A stretch of 64,000 nucleotides of DNA from Bacteroidota bacterium. GTDB taxonomy: Bacteria > Bacteroidota > Bacteroidia > AKYH767-A > OLB10. The translations under genes and the position numbers were made by a program. This document shows, one piece after another, positions 30,771 to 43,512 of the stretch. Under the pieces are notes generated by a model. That model saw only the letters and a program-made list of their open reading frames with translations. It searched no databases and was not told the DNA's origin. How positions within the stretch are numbered: position 1 is the first letter of the stretch; the number at the start of each line of letters is the position of its first letter. The DNA is taken from assembly GCA_016713525.1 (NCBI GenBank), contig JADJOZ010000007.1:372001-436000 (forward strand), given 5' to 3'.

Positions 30771-32539
30771 ATGAAAACCCTCTACCGTTATCTGGCCAAT
30801 TATAAAAATCTGGTCTTTCTGGCACTTTTGTTAGCTGCTGTAAATCAGATATTTTCACTCCTTGATCCCTGGATTTTCCGCAAAATCATCGATAATTATG
30901 TAACACATCCCGAAAGGTACAGCTCCGATGAGTTTTTAAAGGGTGCCGGCATGTTGATCCTGGCAGCAATGGGTGCTGCGTTCGTCTCCCGGGTGGCTAA
31001 AAACTTTCAGGACTACTATGTTAACTCCATTACGCAACGACTAGGGGCACAAATTTACGCCGATGGTCTAAAACACTCACTTGAACTTCCCTATCAGGTT
31101 TTTGAAGATCAGCGAAGTGGCGAGACTTTGGGGAAACTCCAAAAAGTGAGGGTTGATACCGAAAGGCTAATTTCGGCATTTGTGAATATCATGTTTACTT
31201 CTTTAGTGGGAATTACATTTGTTACTATTTATTCTATTCAGGTATATCCCCTCATTGCACCGGTATATTTTTCAATGATTCCATTATTAGCAATCCTGAG
31301 TTCGGTGCTGAGCAAAAGAGTTAAGAAAATTCAAAAGGTTATTGTTGCCGAAACAACTGCTTTGGCAGGAAGCACTACGGAATCGCTTCGGAATATTGAA
31401 TTGGTCAAGAGTCTGGGACTTGCTAACCAGGAAATAACCCGGTTAAACAGCACTACTGATAAAATTTTACAACTGGAATTAAAAAAGTGAAGTATATCAG
31501 AAGTCTGAGCTTCATTCAAGGCACGTTTGTAAATCTGATGCGCAACTGCCTGCTGTTTTTTATGATGTATCTGGTGTTCATGGAAAAAATTACTGTGGGT
31601 GAATTCTTCTCCCTTTTCATTTATTCCTTCTTCATTTTTGGTCCTTTACAGGAGATGGGTAATATCATTAATATTTATCGCGAAGCAGAAGTATCGCTTC
31701 AGAATTTTGATGAGATTATGAAAATGGAAAAAGAACCGGCTCCTGTTAATCCGACTCCTCTGGGCGAAATTAAAAAACTGGAGTTTCGTAATGTAAGCTT
31801 CAAGCATCAGACTGCTGCGAATAATGCCATTTCGAATATAAACTTCAACACCGGACTCGGAGAAACTATCGCATTTGTTGGACCATCCGGAAGCGGAAAA
31901 ACTACCTTAGTAAAAATGCTTGTGGGACTTTACAGGCCTTTACAGGGAGAAGTACTTTACAATAATCTGCGCTATGATGAAGTACGGTTGGATGAATTGC
32001 GAAACCAGATTGGATTTGTTACTCAGGACACCCAATTATTTTCCGGAACTATCCGTGAAAATCTTTTGTTTGTTAATCCCGGTGCTACCGATGCACAATG
32101 TATTGATGTGTTGAATAAAGCTGCTTGTCAATCGCTTTTGGCACGCGCCGACAAAGGACTCGACACCATGATTGGTGAAGGCGGTGTTAAAGTTTCTGGA
32201 GGAGAAAAACAACGACTGTCGATTGCAAGAGCATTGCTGCGTCAACCTACTATGATGGTATTTGATGAAGCAACTAGTGCTCTCGATTCGCTGACTGAAG
32301 AAGAGATCAATGAAACCATTCGAAATCTTTCCGGCGATCGCAATCACATCACTATTCTCATTGCGCATCGCTTATCTACAATTATGCATGCCGATTGCAT
32401 TTATGTTTTGGAGAAAGGTCAGATAATTGAAAAAGGCAGACATCAGGACTTACTTGATTTGAAAGGATTATATTATGCCATGTGGCGCCAGCAAATTGGG
32501 GAACGGAATCGTGCAGAAGTTGCTCCTATGCTTCATTAA
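30771..32539 (+). CDS. ABC exporter, fused permease and ATPase (MsbA-like; one frameshift)
   Basis: This is a type IV-fold ABC exporter half-transporter, expected to work as a homodimer in the inner membrane. Seen: about 589 residues after repair. The N-terminal six-helix domain (about 10-310) includes the coupling region LGKLQKVRVDTERLIS. The nucleotide-binding domain has Walker A GPSGSGKT (about 371-378), signature VSGGEKQRLS (about 475), Walker B MMVFDEATSALD (about 495-506) and the switch His in LIAHRLSTI. The frame breaks at the A6 run 31480-31485; one more A joins LELKK to VKYIRSLSF. The substrate cannot be predicted (lipid, peptide or drug). A Nudix gene follows after 9 nt. Confidence 0.92.
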
Positions 32540-32548
32540 AAGGAAAGT

Positions 32549-33196
32549 ATGACATCGTTTGAAAGCGGAATCGATTTACTGGCAAAATGCATGTCAAAGC
32601 CATTGCCCGGAACTGCATCCCAATACAAAATGGCTCCGTCGTTGCGCAAATCGAGTGCTGCTTACCTCGAGACCGCTTCAAATGTAAAGAGCAGCAGTGT
32701 GCTTCTTTTACTTTATCCTGATAATAACGCAGACTTAGCAACGGTACTAATTAAACGCCCTTTAAATTCAGGCGTACACAGCGGACAAATTGCATTGCCC
32801 GGAGGAAAAGTTGAACCCGACGATATCAATTCGGAAGCTACGGCAAAAAGGGAAACAAGAGAAGAGATTGGTGTTCCTGAACATGAGATAAAAATATTGG
32901 GAGCGCTTACCACATTATACATTCCAGCAAGCAATTTTTTAGTTAGTCCTTTCATTGGTTATGTTTCCTCTCCACCCCAATTTTCTCCCGATCCTGCTGA
33001 AGTTCATCAGTTAATCACTCTTCCATTTAATGACTTAATTCAAATGCCGGTCGGGGAGTCTGTGTTTGAGACATTGTATGGTAAAATTGCTGCTCCCTGC
33101 TTTTTCCTTCAGGATCATACAATTTGGGGTGCTACTGCCATGATTCTGTCGGAAGTTCGCGATTTAATCCCCGGTGAACACTTCGGTAGCAGATAA
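32549..33196 (+). CDS. Nudix hydrolase, CoA pyrophosphatase type
   Basis: This type of enzyme hydrolyses CoA or related nucleoside diphosphate derivatives. Seen: 215 residues. The Nudix box GKVEPDDINSEATAKRETRE-EIG (about 86-108) has the catalytic REx2EExG core. It is preceded by the CoA-Nudix lead VLIKRPLNSGVHSGQIALPGG, typical of the NudL/YeaB group. Start ATG is 9 nt after the ABC exporter, suggesting one transcript. Full length. Confidence 0.9.
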   Translation: MTSFESGIDLLAKCMSKPLPGTASQYKMAPSLRKSSAAYLETASNVKSSSVLLLLYPDNNADLATVLIKRPLNSGVHSGQIALPGGKVEPDDINSEATAKRETREEIGVPEHEIKILGALTTLYIPASNFLVSPFIGYVSSPPQFSPDPAEVHQLITLPFNDLIQMPVGESVFETLYGKIAAPCFFLQDHTIWGATAMILSEVRDLIPGEHFGSR

Positions 33197-33255
33197 TCAG
33201 TGGTTTTTTGAGATATAAAAACCAATTTACCTGTGGTTTTATGGACTGAAAAGGG

Positions 33256-33263
33256 TATCTTTG
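33256..33263 (+). promoter_or_regulatory. Promoter -7 element of the cyclophilin gene
   Basis: TATCTTTG followed by CACC is a textbook Bacteroidota -7 element (TAnnTTTG), 21 nt upstream of the ATG at 33285. The -33 position reads GTG rather than TTG. Confidence 0.55.
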
Positions 33264-33284
33264 CACCCTTAAATTGAAATAAAA

Positions 33285-33725
33285 ATGACAACAGCAACGA
33301 TTGAAACAGACAAAGGCACTATGGAAGTGGAATTCTATGATAAGGATGCACCAAAAACAGTAGCAAATTTTGTAAAACTGGCTAAAGCCGGATATTATAA
33401 CGGATTAAAATTTCATAGGGTAATTCCTGATTTTGTAATTCAGGGAGGTTGTCCGAAAGGTGATGGCACCGGTGGGCCGGGATATAAAATCGATTGCGAA
33501 CTGGATGGCGACAACCAATATCACGATCGTGGCGTTTTATCGATGGCACATGCAGGTAGAAATACCGGAGGTTCCCAGTTTTTTGTATGCCATAGCCGCA
33601 AAAATACCGCACACCTCGATCGTAATCATACCTGTTTTGGTAAAGTAGTCGATGGTTTAGAAGTAATTGATGATATCCGCCAGGGTGATCTGATTAAAAA
33701 AATCACGATTCACGACCCAGCCTGA
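33285..33725 (+). CDS. Cyclophilin-type peptidyl-prolyl cis-trans isomerase
   Basis: This enzyme catalyses proline isomerisation during protein folding. Seen: 146 residues, no signal peptide, so cytoplasmic. The catalytic Arg45 lies in FHRVIPDFVIQGG, and the substrate-groove motif SQFFVCHS (about 97-104) and the HTCFGKVVDG segment are present. It is a short single-domain form. It has its own promoter and a strong terminator. Confidence 0.95.
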   Translation: MTTATIETDKGTMEVEFYDKDAPKTVANFVKLAKAGYYNGLKFHRVIPDFVIQGGCPKGDGTGGPGYKIDCELDGDNQYHDRGVLSMAHAGRNTGGSQFFVCHSRKNTAHLDRNHTCFGKVVDGLEVIDDIRQGDLIKKITIHDPA

Positions 33726-33741
33726 TTCACCTGAATTAATT

Positions 33742-33784
33742 AAAGCTGAAAGTAAAAATTCTTTTTACTTTCAGCTTTTTTTTG
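33742..33784. terminator. Strong hairpin terminator after the cyclophilin gene
   Basis: A perfect 17-bp stem (AAAGCTGAAAGTAAAAA at 33742-33758 with its complement at 33762-33778) with a 3-nt loop runs into a T tract on the plus strand. It begins 16 nt after the stop codon. The A-rich left arm lets it act on the opposite strand too, for the convergent Omp28-like gene. Confidence 0.92.
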
Positions 33785-33840
33785 TCTGCTTTTATTTAAC
33801 CATATTGATGTAGTTAGTGAATTTTATAAATGAAAGTCGT

Positions 33841-34730
33841 TTAATTCCAGTTCTGCAACACACCTGCTTTTGCCCGTTGCACATTCAATACTTCATAAGT
33901 TGTTGCAGATGTTCCATTTTTGGTCACGAACGCTACCAGATATAATTCTGCTGCATCCATTCCGGTAATATCTGCTGTGAAATTTTTCTTTGTCAGGCCA
34001 CCTGCTATTAATTCGGAAGCAGCAATAGCATCTCCCATATTTGCAGTTAGTACCTTCTTAACAACATATTGGTGCTTGAATCCGGTAATAGGATTTCCTA
34101 AATGGTAGTAGGAGCTGGAAGGATCATTGTTGTAGGAATTTACCTGATCAAACTGAGATCCTGTTCCTGAAACATTCATAGCGGTGAGATAAACAGTAAT
34201 AGCATAATTTCCGGCCAGAGCCTCTTTATAGGCAGCTTGCACTTCAACTGCCAGAGAATTTCCATTTATCGTAGAGTTAATTGCCAGGCCACACTTGGCT
34301 GCTGTTCCGGTTTGAACCGTTACATTCGACATCCATTGAGTCCGGTTCAATAAAACGGTACCCAATGAAGGCACCCGATTTACCATACCCGAAGCAGGGT
34401 TGGAACCAAAGGTTGCGTCTATGGTCATGAAAAGCGGAATTTGCATGCCATCAGACTGATGAATCTCAACAGGAATAACCTTTCCGGGAAAAGCATTCAT
34501 CACCTGATCACGTTTACTGAATGCATCGGGACAAGTGCCGCACCAGGCAGCTGTATGATATTCAGCAGCACCTTTCGGGTATAAATTCCTGTAGGGGCTA
34601 CTATGCCACTTGATGAGGGAGGCGCAGGAGTTGGTGTGGGAGTTGCAGGTGAATCATCATCCTTGCTGCACGAAATAAGAATCATTAACCCAAATATCCA
34701 GGTATATCCAAATCTTTTTAATAGCATCAT
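33841..34730 (-). CDS. Omp28-related outer membrane lipoprotein with thioredoxin-like CxxC (one frameshift)
   Basis: Seen: about 296 residues after repair. The ATG at 34730 gives a lipoprotein signal with Cys in LMILISCSKDDD, then a Pro/Thr-rich linker. A thioredoxin-like segment follows, KVLLEYHTAAWCGTCPDAFS with a WCGTC motif, and then a beta-sandwich region typical of the Omp28 family of Bacteroidota surface lipoproteins (LAVEVQAAYKEALAGNYAITVYLTAMNV). The frame breaks near 34563: one missing G in CTGGAA changes LLEYHTAAWCGTC into LLNIIQLPG. A start at 34778 would add 16 residues before the signal, which is unlikely. Function in redox or adhesion is unproven. Confidence 0.83.
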
Positions 34731-34898
34731 GTGTTTAGTGATATAAGTTTGACCTAAATTTACATCTCCAAACAACAAAATAGTTTCGCTAATAGCAGAA
34801 TAGTCACCAATGAAAGAATTAGATGAAAAACTGCTGTTTTCAGGATATAAAAGGGCGCATTGCCTGAATAAAGCAATTCATAAAAATCAATTTATACT

Positions 34899-35384
34899 AT
34901 GACAGAACAGCCGCCACAGATGAAAATCGATAAAATTTTCAATGTAAGAGTTTATGGTATTTTAATCAAAGATGATGCAGTATTGGTCTCCGATGAAATC
35001 CATTTCGACCGAATGATTACTAAATTCCCGGGAGGCGGACTCGAATTCGGAGAAGGAACAACAGATTGTTTGATCAGGGAATTTAAAGAAGAACTCGATA
35101 TAGATATAGCAATCATCTCCCACTTTTACACAGTTGATTTCTTTCAACCAAATGCATTTAATCCAAAGCAACAGGTAATCAGCATTTATTATCTGGTGAA
35201 GACACTTGGAGAAGTTAAGATAGAAGTAACTACAACACCCTTTCAGTTCAAAGAAAACCTAAACGGATCACAGGTTTTCAGATGGCTGCAAAAACAAGAA
35301 TTAAATTCCGATGCTTTTACATTTCCAATTGATAAAAGAGTTGCGAGTTTATTGAGTGAAGAGTTTTATCGAATTAAAGATTAA
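34899..35384 (+). CDS. Nudix hydrolase, substrate unknown
   Basis: Seen: 161 residues. The Nudix box GGLEFGEGTTDCLIREFKEE-LDI (about 46-68) is intact, with the catalytic REx2EE core. The rest is a single Nudix fold with no extra domain, so substrate type (NTP, ADP-sugar, other) cannot be assigned. It appears monocistronic and is divergent from the Omp28-like gene. The 3' end runs into AT-rich heptamer-like sequence. Confidence 0.88.
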   Translation: MTEQPPQMKIDKIFNVRVYGILIKDDAVLVSDEIHFDRMITKFPGGGLEFGEGTTDCLIREFKEELDIDIAIISHFYTVDFFQPNAFNPKQQVISIYYLVKTLGEVKIEVTTTPFQFKENLNGSQVFRWLQKQELNSDAFTFPIDKRVASLLSEEFYRIKD

Positions 35385-35398
35385 AGATTAAGGATTAG
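35376..35398. repeat. Short heptamer-like repeat (ATTAAAG/ATTAAGG)
   Basis: Three to four imperfect copies of a 7-mer, ATTAAAG-ATTAAAG-ATTAAGG-ATTAGG, overlap the end of the Nudix gene. On the opposite strand they read (TTAATCC/T)n, the same unit as the longer array at 56891-56938. Confidence 0.55.
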
Positions 35399-35758
35399 GT
35401 TAAAAAAACACTTACAGAAAAATCCAGAACTTTGAGCGAGTTGCATGTTTTAATACATAAAATGCCTTTGCTTGGGTTTGAAAACAAAAAATTAGCTAAT
35501 TTGGTATTAAACCTGCGTCCGAAAATAAATATTTTTAAACAATTGCAAAAACTAACAATTTTTAGTTTATCTTCACATTACTTCATTGAACAAATTGGAA
35601 ACTCATTGAAGTTAAATGATCAGGAATCTGCCCGGAATCCTTGGATATTAGCGTTTAGGATTCGTTTTATTAAAACACACACAAGTGATTTAGAATCTTA
35701 CAAAACTGCTATGAATTTGACCGAAAAAAATAAATATTAACTCTTAAATTTTCTCATC
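35385..35758. other. 374-bp AT-rich region without a supported gene
   Basis: An open frame at 35432-35740 begins with TTG, has a composition unlike a protein of known type and no ribosome-binding site that I can see, so it is not called. Apart from the heptamer-like tail no structure was found. Confidence 0.55.
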
Positions 35759-36202
35759 ATGGAAAAATTATGCATTCCGTCCGGTGTGGACATGGCTAGT
35801 GCTGCAAGTAAACGAAAACTTGCTAAATTAATTTTTAAAATTATATTGCTGTTTTTGTTAACCCTTAATATTAACGATGGTAAGGCCCAAATACCTTTAG
35901 ATGCCAATTTAACCATAAGTAGTAACACGGGAATCTTTAGTCTTGTTATTCCTGACTCTACTAATATTTCAGAAATCGAACTGCTAATTGGTTCCAATGA
36001 AAACCCTACCGAAGTTTTTGAACATACATTTATATATGATCAAACATCTGGACTCTCAACTGGTTTAACTTTTGCTAGAGATGGTGCAAACATTTCCCTC
36101 GGTCTTGGTACTTTGCCAGTTTTGAACATCTACCATGTTAAAACTCGTCTTAAAAACGGCAATGGCAATTGGGGTGATTGGTATGAATTTGTCGGTAATT
36201 GA
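35759..36202 (+). CDS. Hypothetical secreted protein
   Basis: Not recognised. Seen: 147 residues. A basic region and a hydrophobic segment (residues about 25-40, IFKIILLFLLTLNI) end near GKAQ, which looks like a signal peptide, though the lead of about 20 residues before it is long. An in-frame ATG at codon 12 would shorten the lead. The mature part is beta-rich (LTISSNTGIFSLVIPDS, FEHTFIYDQTSG) and ends VKTRLKNGNGNWGDWYEFVGN, resembling the fibronectin-like edge of Bacteroidota secreted proteins. No T9SS sorting domain. It precedes the large A1 gene by 58 nt on the same strand, so it may belong to the same transcript. Confidence 0.6.
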   Translation: MEKLCIPSGVDMASAASKRKLAKLIFKIILLFLLTLNINDGKAQIPLDANLTISSNTGIFSLVIPDSTNISEIELLIGSNENPTEVFEHTFIYDQTSGLSTGLTFARDGANISLGLGTLPVLNIYHVKTRLKNGNGNWGDWYEFVGN

Positions 36203-36260
36203 TTTGCCAAATATTGATTAAAAACCTAATGATTTTTAACCTTCGAATACATTTTTACAC

Positions 36261-39200
36261 ATGAAAACCATAATATATAATTTCACAATTCTCACCCTAT
36301 CACTCCTGTTCTCGCAAATGGGATCAATACACGCAAAGAGTACAATTTGGAATGGGTCGGTGAGTTCAAGCTTCAGCAATTCCGGGAACTGGTCAAACGG
36401 AATACCGGACTCTCTGGACTTTATAACGTTTAACAGTAATGCCCCTAATAATCTGATCCTAACTCAAAATCAGAAGATTACCAATCTAACAATAAATGGG
36501 GATACGTTAGATCTAGGTGGCTTTACTTTTGAAATTACTGGGACTGCCTATTTTAATGGTGGTCTGGTAACAAATGGGTTAGTAAAACCCACAGGCTCTT
36601 TGTGTCATTTTGGTGGAGCAACATTAGATGCAAGAATAGAAGCAACTTGTGGGTATTTTCATATGAATTCAGGTGTTTACAAAAAGCCTGTTTTTTTGAC
36701 TTCTACTGGAGCCGCAACCTCTAGTAGTACCTATGGCAATCACTTTGAAGATAGTTTAACAATTACCAACAATGGGGCTGTATATTTCAATATGGGTTCA
36801 AGCGGTAAAGATATTTATGATGGACCTGTGATATTGTTTAATAATTCAAGTAAAGAAATAAGATTGACTGCAACCGATACAAGCTACTTCAATGATAATA
36901 TAATTGTAAACGCATCAGGAGGTGTGGAATTCGGCGCTAGTGGAGGCGTTAGCATACTTGCCAGTGGCAAAACAATTTCAGTTGGAACATTCAGCAGCAG
37001 TTATTTGACTCTTACCAAATTTATACAACTAGGTAGCACAGCACAAACATTAACTTTATCTGGCACTGGAGTGGTGTCCTTAGAAAGTTGCATTTTTAAT
37101 GGGAATTTAACAATTAATGCACCAGGAATTCTTACAAAATCCAGTACCTACTATGGCAACACGACATTCAACAGAACTGGTTCTGCTACAAATTTCCACA
37201 GCTACGGATCGAATGTCTATGCAGGAAATGTGACCTGGGACAATGCTGGAAGCGGGGGTAGAGTTCGCCTCTCATCTACTGCTCCGGATACCTATCTGGC
37301 TGATGCAACATTCAGTTCATCGGGTGGACAAGATATGCAAGTTGCTTATGTGGGTGACAATGCTTTTAGCGGAAATATCACAATCACCAGCAATAAGGTT
37401 GTCTTTAACACAAGCACCGGAAAAGTTACTTTTACAGGAACCAACAATCAAACTTTAAACGGAAGCTACAACTATCCGTTTAAAAAATTGGCGATTAACA
37501 AAACTTCAGGAACGGTCACCGCAAACACCACACTTAGCGTAGATGATTCCTTGATTTTCATTCAGGGAAATTTAATCACCACGAGCGCCAACCTACTCAC
37601 CATGAAGCACGGTTCTATAGCAACCGGTGCTTCGAATAACAGTTTTGTGAGTGGGCCATTGAAGAAAATAGGGAATTCTGCTTTTGTTTTTGATGTGGGC
37701 TCAGGCAGCACCTATCGCCCTTTGACCATCACAGCACCATCGAACACATCGGATGCTTTTACGGCAGAATATTTTAGCACCGGACAAACCCTTGGTAACA
37801 CCAAAGACACAACGATAACCTTTGTTAGCGACTGCGGTTACTGGAAACTAGACCGGAATGTAGGTTCTTCCAACATTACACCTAAGTTTGCCTTTGATTC
37901 CTTACATTGTGATTACCTGACAGTAAAACCAGTTCACATTGCACTCTGGAATGGTACTAAATGGACTGACAAAGGTGAAGCGGTGACCGAAAGCACCAAT
38001 AAAACCACGAGCTTAGCCATGACTAGTTACGGAAACTTTGCTTTTGCTTATAATTTGAAACCGGGGGATGCACCTCAATTCCCATTAAGTGTGGAAACCT
38101 CATCCACTTGCAGTGGTATGGATGTCGAATTCAACCAAAACGAATTTTGGATTTCCTTCGATGTGGATTCTGCTTTGTTTAAATTTGCTTTATTTTCTCC
38201 AAAAAAGGATTCAGTGTATGCTCCTATTTCAAGACTTCAAGTATTCGACAATTATGAAGTAGGGCAAAATCAAACTCTTGTAGAAGAATGGTCTTTTGAC
38301 TGTGATAGTTTGTTTCAAACTACGATACGAAAAACGGCAGTATTGGATACTTCAAAACAATACATGCTCAAAGTTACCAGATATATGCCGGGTGATTGTG
38401 TTGGAATTTCGAACACATTGGATCATTTTCTGAATTTTTGTTTGATGAATATCAGAATGAATCCCGCTTGTACTGTTCATACTTATTCTAGTGATGCAGA
38501 CTTATTGACTTTGTTAGGTACATTAAGTAGCACGCCAGGCCAAGCATCAAATTGTGACATAGTAATGATTGACGCAATTTCAAACATTTCATCAATTGTA
38601 CTTGGAACATCAATTGCCTTGCCGCTCATAGTTGAAGAAGGAGTTACCTTAGCCGGTAATTATGACTTGCTTTCTGAATCCTATAGCTTATCACTAAATG
38701 GTGTACCTCAGCCATCAATTAGTACCACTCCTTTGGGCACATTAATTTCCAATTTAGATAAAAGAGGAGAATACATTTTCCCTGGCCCTGGGGTTTCCAC
38801 TGCTGGACTCACAGATCCTGGTTTCATTTTTTACATGATGCCTGGATCCGTTATTCGCAATTTAAGAATTCAAGGACCTATGCCTGGTTTTCAGGATTTT
38901 AATTCTGATGATCAATTATGTGCAGGAATAAAAGTAATTGGAGAATCAGACGTTACGGTTTATTCAAATCAAATATTGAACTGCGAAATTTACAATTTTT
39001 CTTATGCCGGAGTTTATATTGACCAAGGTTGTGATGCAGTTGAAATAAGTAAGTGTCATATTCATCATGTGCAGGGTGGTGGAGGAATGACCTCTCCAAA
39101 GGGATATGGAGTATGGGTTAAAGGGAAAGCTCTTGGTGAAGCTGATGGTTCACAAATTGAACTTCTGAATAATATTTCTAACGATTGTAAATCAGCGATT

Positions 39201-42200
39201 GATCTTGATTCTGATTTTATTAATTTAACTGTTTTCAATAACACTTTTGGAAACAATTTTTATGAAGAAACTGTTAATGGTCATCAAGATGATAATGTTT
39301 ATTCTCACCCTGGATATTCGCCGAGTTGTTTTTATTATGTTGGGTCGAGTAGTAGTTGCTCTACACATGTTTGCAGCACCTCATTCAATATTGCAGGACT
39401 TGGATCGGGTTATATTGCAGTAAATAATTCCATATTTCATCAGCAAAGCAGAAACGAGAATACCATTTCCCAAATCGGTATCCCATATCGCTATAATCCT
39501 GTGCACAATGAAGTTTATACAATTGATGTTTCTCAAAACACCTTTGCGGTTAAGAAAGATGCTCCAGCTGCATTTTTAGGTACAGAATGTAATAAGGGTG
39601 GTTATTTTAAACTTGCAAATAATTATAGTGAATCGTGCACCTGGGATTATGAAAGAACTCGTGATGTTTTTGGATATTTCACGTCCACATCTGGTTTACC
39701 ACCAATATTGAAAAATGAACTAAATAGTTTTGATTACCTTTCAGGTGTACCAGTAACCTCTACATCACCTCAGCCACCGGAATTTCAAATGGAATTTTCT
39801 ACTACCGGACAGGTTCCGGGATTTTTACCAAATTCACCTTCAATCCCATTTATTTCGGAAAATGATCCCAACTTAGAACTGGAATTAACCAAAGGTACAC
39901 ATGGTTCGGCAAGTCAGGCTTATGTACTTCGGGCTAAAACTTCGCTCGTCACAACACCATCAATTGCAAATGGTTACAATTCATATGATGGTAACCAGCA
40001 AGTAACCGGTGCACAAACAAGCAGCCATACTATTACGTATGATGATGATAAGTTTTGGTTGGCTGGGACAACATTATTGCCTGGCCTATATGGCCTAGAT
40101 GCCATGGCGGTGGATGCTTCATCTAATTCACCAAGACATGCTTCAAAATGGGTACATCAGCCCATTATCATTGCACCCGCTGATAATTATAAATTTATAT
40201 TTCATATTAAAGATAGTTATTACAGCGATTTGTATGGTACAACAGGCACCGATATTGGTGTTACCAAACAGGTTGAACTGAATGGTCATGTGATCTGGGA
40301 AGAAGACATTGCAGATGGTGGTGATGATTGGGAAAGAATTGAATTAGACTTGATGACGGGTATTTGCCCAGATGCTTCTCTTATCCGGGATCATATTAAT
40401 ACCAGAGATTTGAAAAATGTTTTGACTTTTAGCATCGGAATGCCGAATCCTAGTGCTATTGGAACAGGTCAGAATGGACTAAGGGGTCTTATGGTTTGGG
40501 TGGACGATATTTATCTGAAACGTTTTGATTCTGCAGAAAATCTTTGTTTGGATGGCGATGTGGAAAGCTCTGATAAATTTGGTCTGAGCACAGCACCTTC
40601 TCCAGAATGTATGTTTTATCAGACTCAATCGGTAACTTTTGGAAGTGTTTGCAAAACATTAGATGATGCGTATAATCCAAATAAAACCCCGCTTGTTTTA
40701 CCTTCAACAATTGCAAAATCAGCATCTTACTTATCAGGCTTGGATCGTAAATCGGGACTAAAATCAATAATGCTTAAATTAGATGGTATTCATAATGATA
40801 TTAATCATCCTTATTGTTTAGACTACGATAATTATACCTCTGTTCCAGGGGTTATTACAAACCATGCAGTTATTTCTGCAGGATTTGATTTTGACTTCAA
40901 GGACTTTATTGGATGTGATGATTATTCTGATTTTGGTTATGATCTGGCATTTTCCGGAACTGATCCAATTGAAATCAGTAGTACTATCACTTTAGACGAT
41001 AATGTTGGCATTGGACATAATCCCAATTTAATTCTTGATCGGGATGTATTAATTGAAAGTGGAGGAACACTTATATTGGAAGGAATCAATTTAATGATTC
41101 AGGAAGGCGCTATTGATCCGATCAGAATTACTGTTGAACAGTATGGAACATTGATTATCAAATGTAGTGCAACAAATCCGACAAATATATTTGCCTGTGG
41201 AGACATGTGGCAAGGAATTATCAATCTAGGAGGCAATATTTTTATCACAGAACCATGTATTGACAAAGAGCCTGAAATTTGGGATGCTGAAACTGCTATT
41301 TCAAGTACCGGGGGGAAAAGTAGATTTGAGGTACGTGCAATTCAAAGAAAATTATATTGGCGTAGAACTTAAAGATGGAAATTTTGTTTATCCAACAGGC
41401 ATACCAATTGCAATTAGAGCGGTAGATTTTAATGCTTCAGGTGGATTGATTTCTAAAGAACCTCACATAGGAAAGCAATCACATACGCACATTATTTTGG
41501 ATAATGTGTCTGACATTGTTATTGGTGATGCGCCAGCATCTAACACCGGTACGTTTACTAATAATTTCTCCACGGCAGAATACGGTATAAGGTCTACAAA
41601 CAGCAAAGCGACCATTTTGAACAATGCTTTTACAAGTATCAATCCAACGACAAATAGTCCGCAGAACTGTACCTTTTGTGGCAGTTGCATCTACTTTGAA
41701 AATACAGACAATGTTGCTAGGGATTTAATTATTGGTGGGGCTTTTAACACAAGTTCAGGATTTGAATGGACTGAATACCTTAAAAACGACTTCACCAATT
41801 CAAAAAATGGTATTTTTACCCGAGGCAATCATGTGGCCACGATTCAGTCTAATACCTTCAATAATACTTATCAGGGTATCCGGTGCAATAGAAATTATGA
41901 GAATATAATTATTAATGAAGAAAACACGTTCTCTGAAACCAAATTTGGTGTAATTTTGTTCAATGTGAGAGGAGATATAGTTGTCGATGGAAATGTATTT
42001 AATGATCCGGGTGTTGGTACAATAAATCCCAGTTTTTACAGGACTGCCATTACGGTTCAGAATCCAGTTTCTTCTAATCGAATAACAAATGATGTACTGA
42101 TAACCAATAACTCCATTTCCAATTACCGGATTGGTATTCATGGTATCAATTCTAAAATGACAGGAATAATAGGAAATACAATCACATATACGGTTGAAGA

Positions 42201-43506
42201 TCCAGCGAAATTGGCAAATTATCATGGTGGCATCTGGCTTCAGAATTGCCAAGGTGCCTTCATTGCTGAAAACATCATTTCAAATTCTATTTTCATGCCC
42301 GATTTCAGTTTTAGAGGAATCGATATTGAAAATTCCCAGTCTTGCGACATAAATTGCAATGCTATTTCAAATATTGGAGTCAGTATTAACTTTAACGACC
42401 ATTGTGATAAAAGCCAGTTAAGAGAGAATAGTCTTTCCGATTTTGATATTGGTGTAAATTTAAATAATGCATTGATAAACCTCAATCAGGGTTCTCATTT
42501 GGCCTCTGGTAACGAAACTGCTTGGGACAATGAATGGACAATGCCTTCAAGTAACGATTATACCTTTAAAGTAGCAGGTCAATTGTTAGGAATTCAAACT
42601 CCTATCAACTGGTACCATAAGGGGCCAGATGACGAGACTAACTCATTCAGTCCCAGATTGTTTGAAGGGCAGATAATATTTGTTGATGCTGGCGAGAGCC
42701 TTGCCTCAATTACCTGCACATCTACATCAGCAAATTTGGGAGACCGGATAGTGGAATTTGGACCTATAGTGGGCGATAGTGCATCTTATGATGTAAACCC
42801 CGAATATAATTCGTATCTTGCAAGAACGATTGCCTATAAGGCCATGAAGCTGGATTCTACCATAATCTTTCAGGGAGATTCGCTGGATGCGGATTTTGAA
42901 GCCTTTGTTGAAAGGCATGACACGAGCAATATTGGTAAATTTTACATGGTGGAATCGCTGATTGAAAGAGAAACCGATTCGGCAATGGTTATTCTTGAGT
43001 CCATTTCACCTGAAAATAATATTGAGACATATCTGATAGAGCACTATCAAAGAGAGCGGGAGATAGCAGAAAGAAATTATGAACTTTCATCAGCGGATAG
43101 TTCATTTTATCTGGAACGTAGTGTTGGAATTCCAACTACAGAAGGAGACGTGTATTATCATGGGCTGGGTAATCTGTTTATAGAACAGCATGTACCAATA
43201 GTGGCTTCACGAATGGGTTTACAACCGCCTATCCCACAGCCCGAGGTAGATGTTGCTAAAAATACTGATTTGGTAATATTTCCAAACCCAACAACAGGTC
43301 TTCTGACAATCAGAATCTCAGATCCGCAAACCAAGCTTTCTCACATCGAAATTTATAATTCCATGGGAGATTTGGTAATTTCAACCTTGGTAGAAAATAA
43401 TAGTTATCTTATGGATATGACATCATATAATCAGGGCATTTACTTTATCAGATGTATTGATCAATCCAAAAAATATTATTCTAAGTCATTCAATCTTCTA
43501 AAATAA
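36261..43506 (+). CDS. A1: very large T9SS-secreted beta-helix protein (one frameshift)
   Basis: Seen: about 2,414 residues after repair. A signal peptide ends near SIHAK. The first part has SxxNWSNGxPDS-type and repeated short beta-strand elements (about 30-480). The middle and second half hold right-handed parallel beta-helix runs (GVYIDQGCDAVEISKCHIHH, GIRSTNSKATILNNAFTSI, GIHGINSKMTGIIGNTI). A helical domain follows (MVESLIERETDSAMVILESI), then a type A T9SS sorting domain (LVIFPNPTTGLLTIRIS, closing YYSKSFNLLK). The frame breaks in the G6 run at 41310-41315; with five G the reading is STGGKVDLRYVQFKENYIG. The function is unknown; it is probably a cell-surface or released adhesin or polysaccharide-binding protein. 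It heads the duplicated A-B gene array and is the only full-length A copy. Confidence 0.82.
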
Positions 43507-43512
43507 CTTCCA

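Noticed and set aside
35432..35740. A 102-codon open frame between the Nudix gene and the hypothetical gene at 35759
   Set aside because: It starts with TTG, has no visible ribosome-binding site, signal or domain, and lies in AT-rich spacer.
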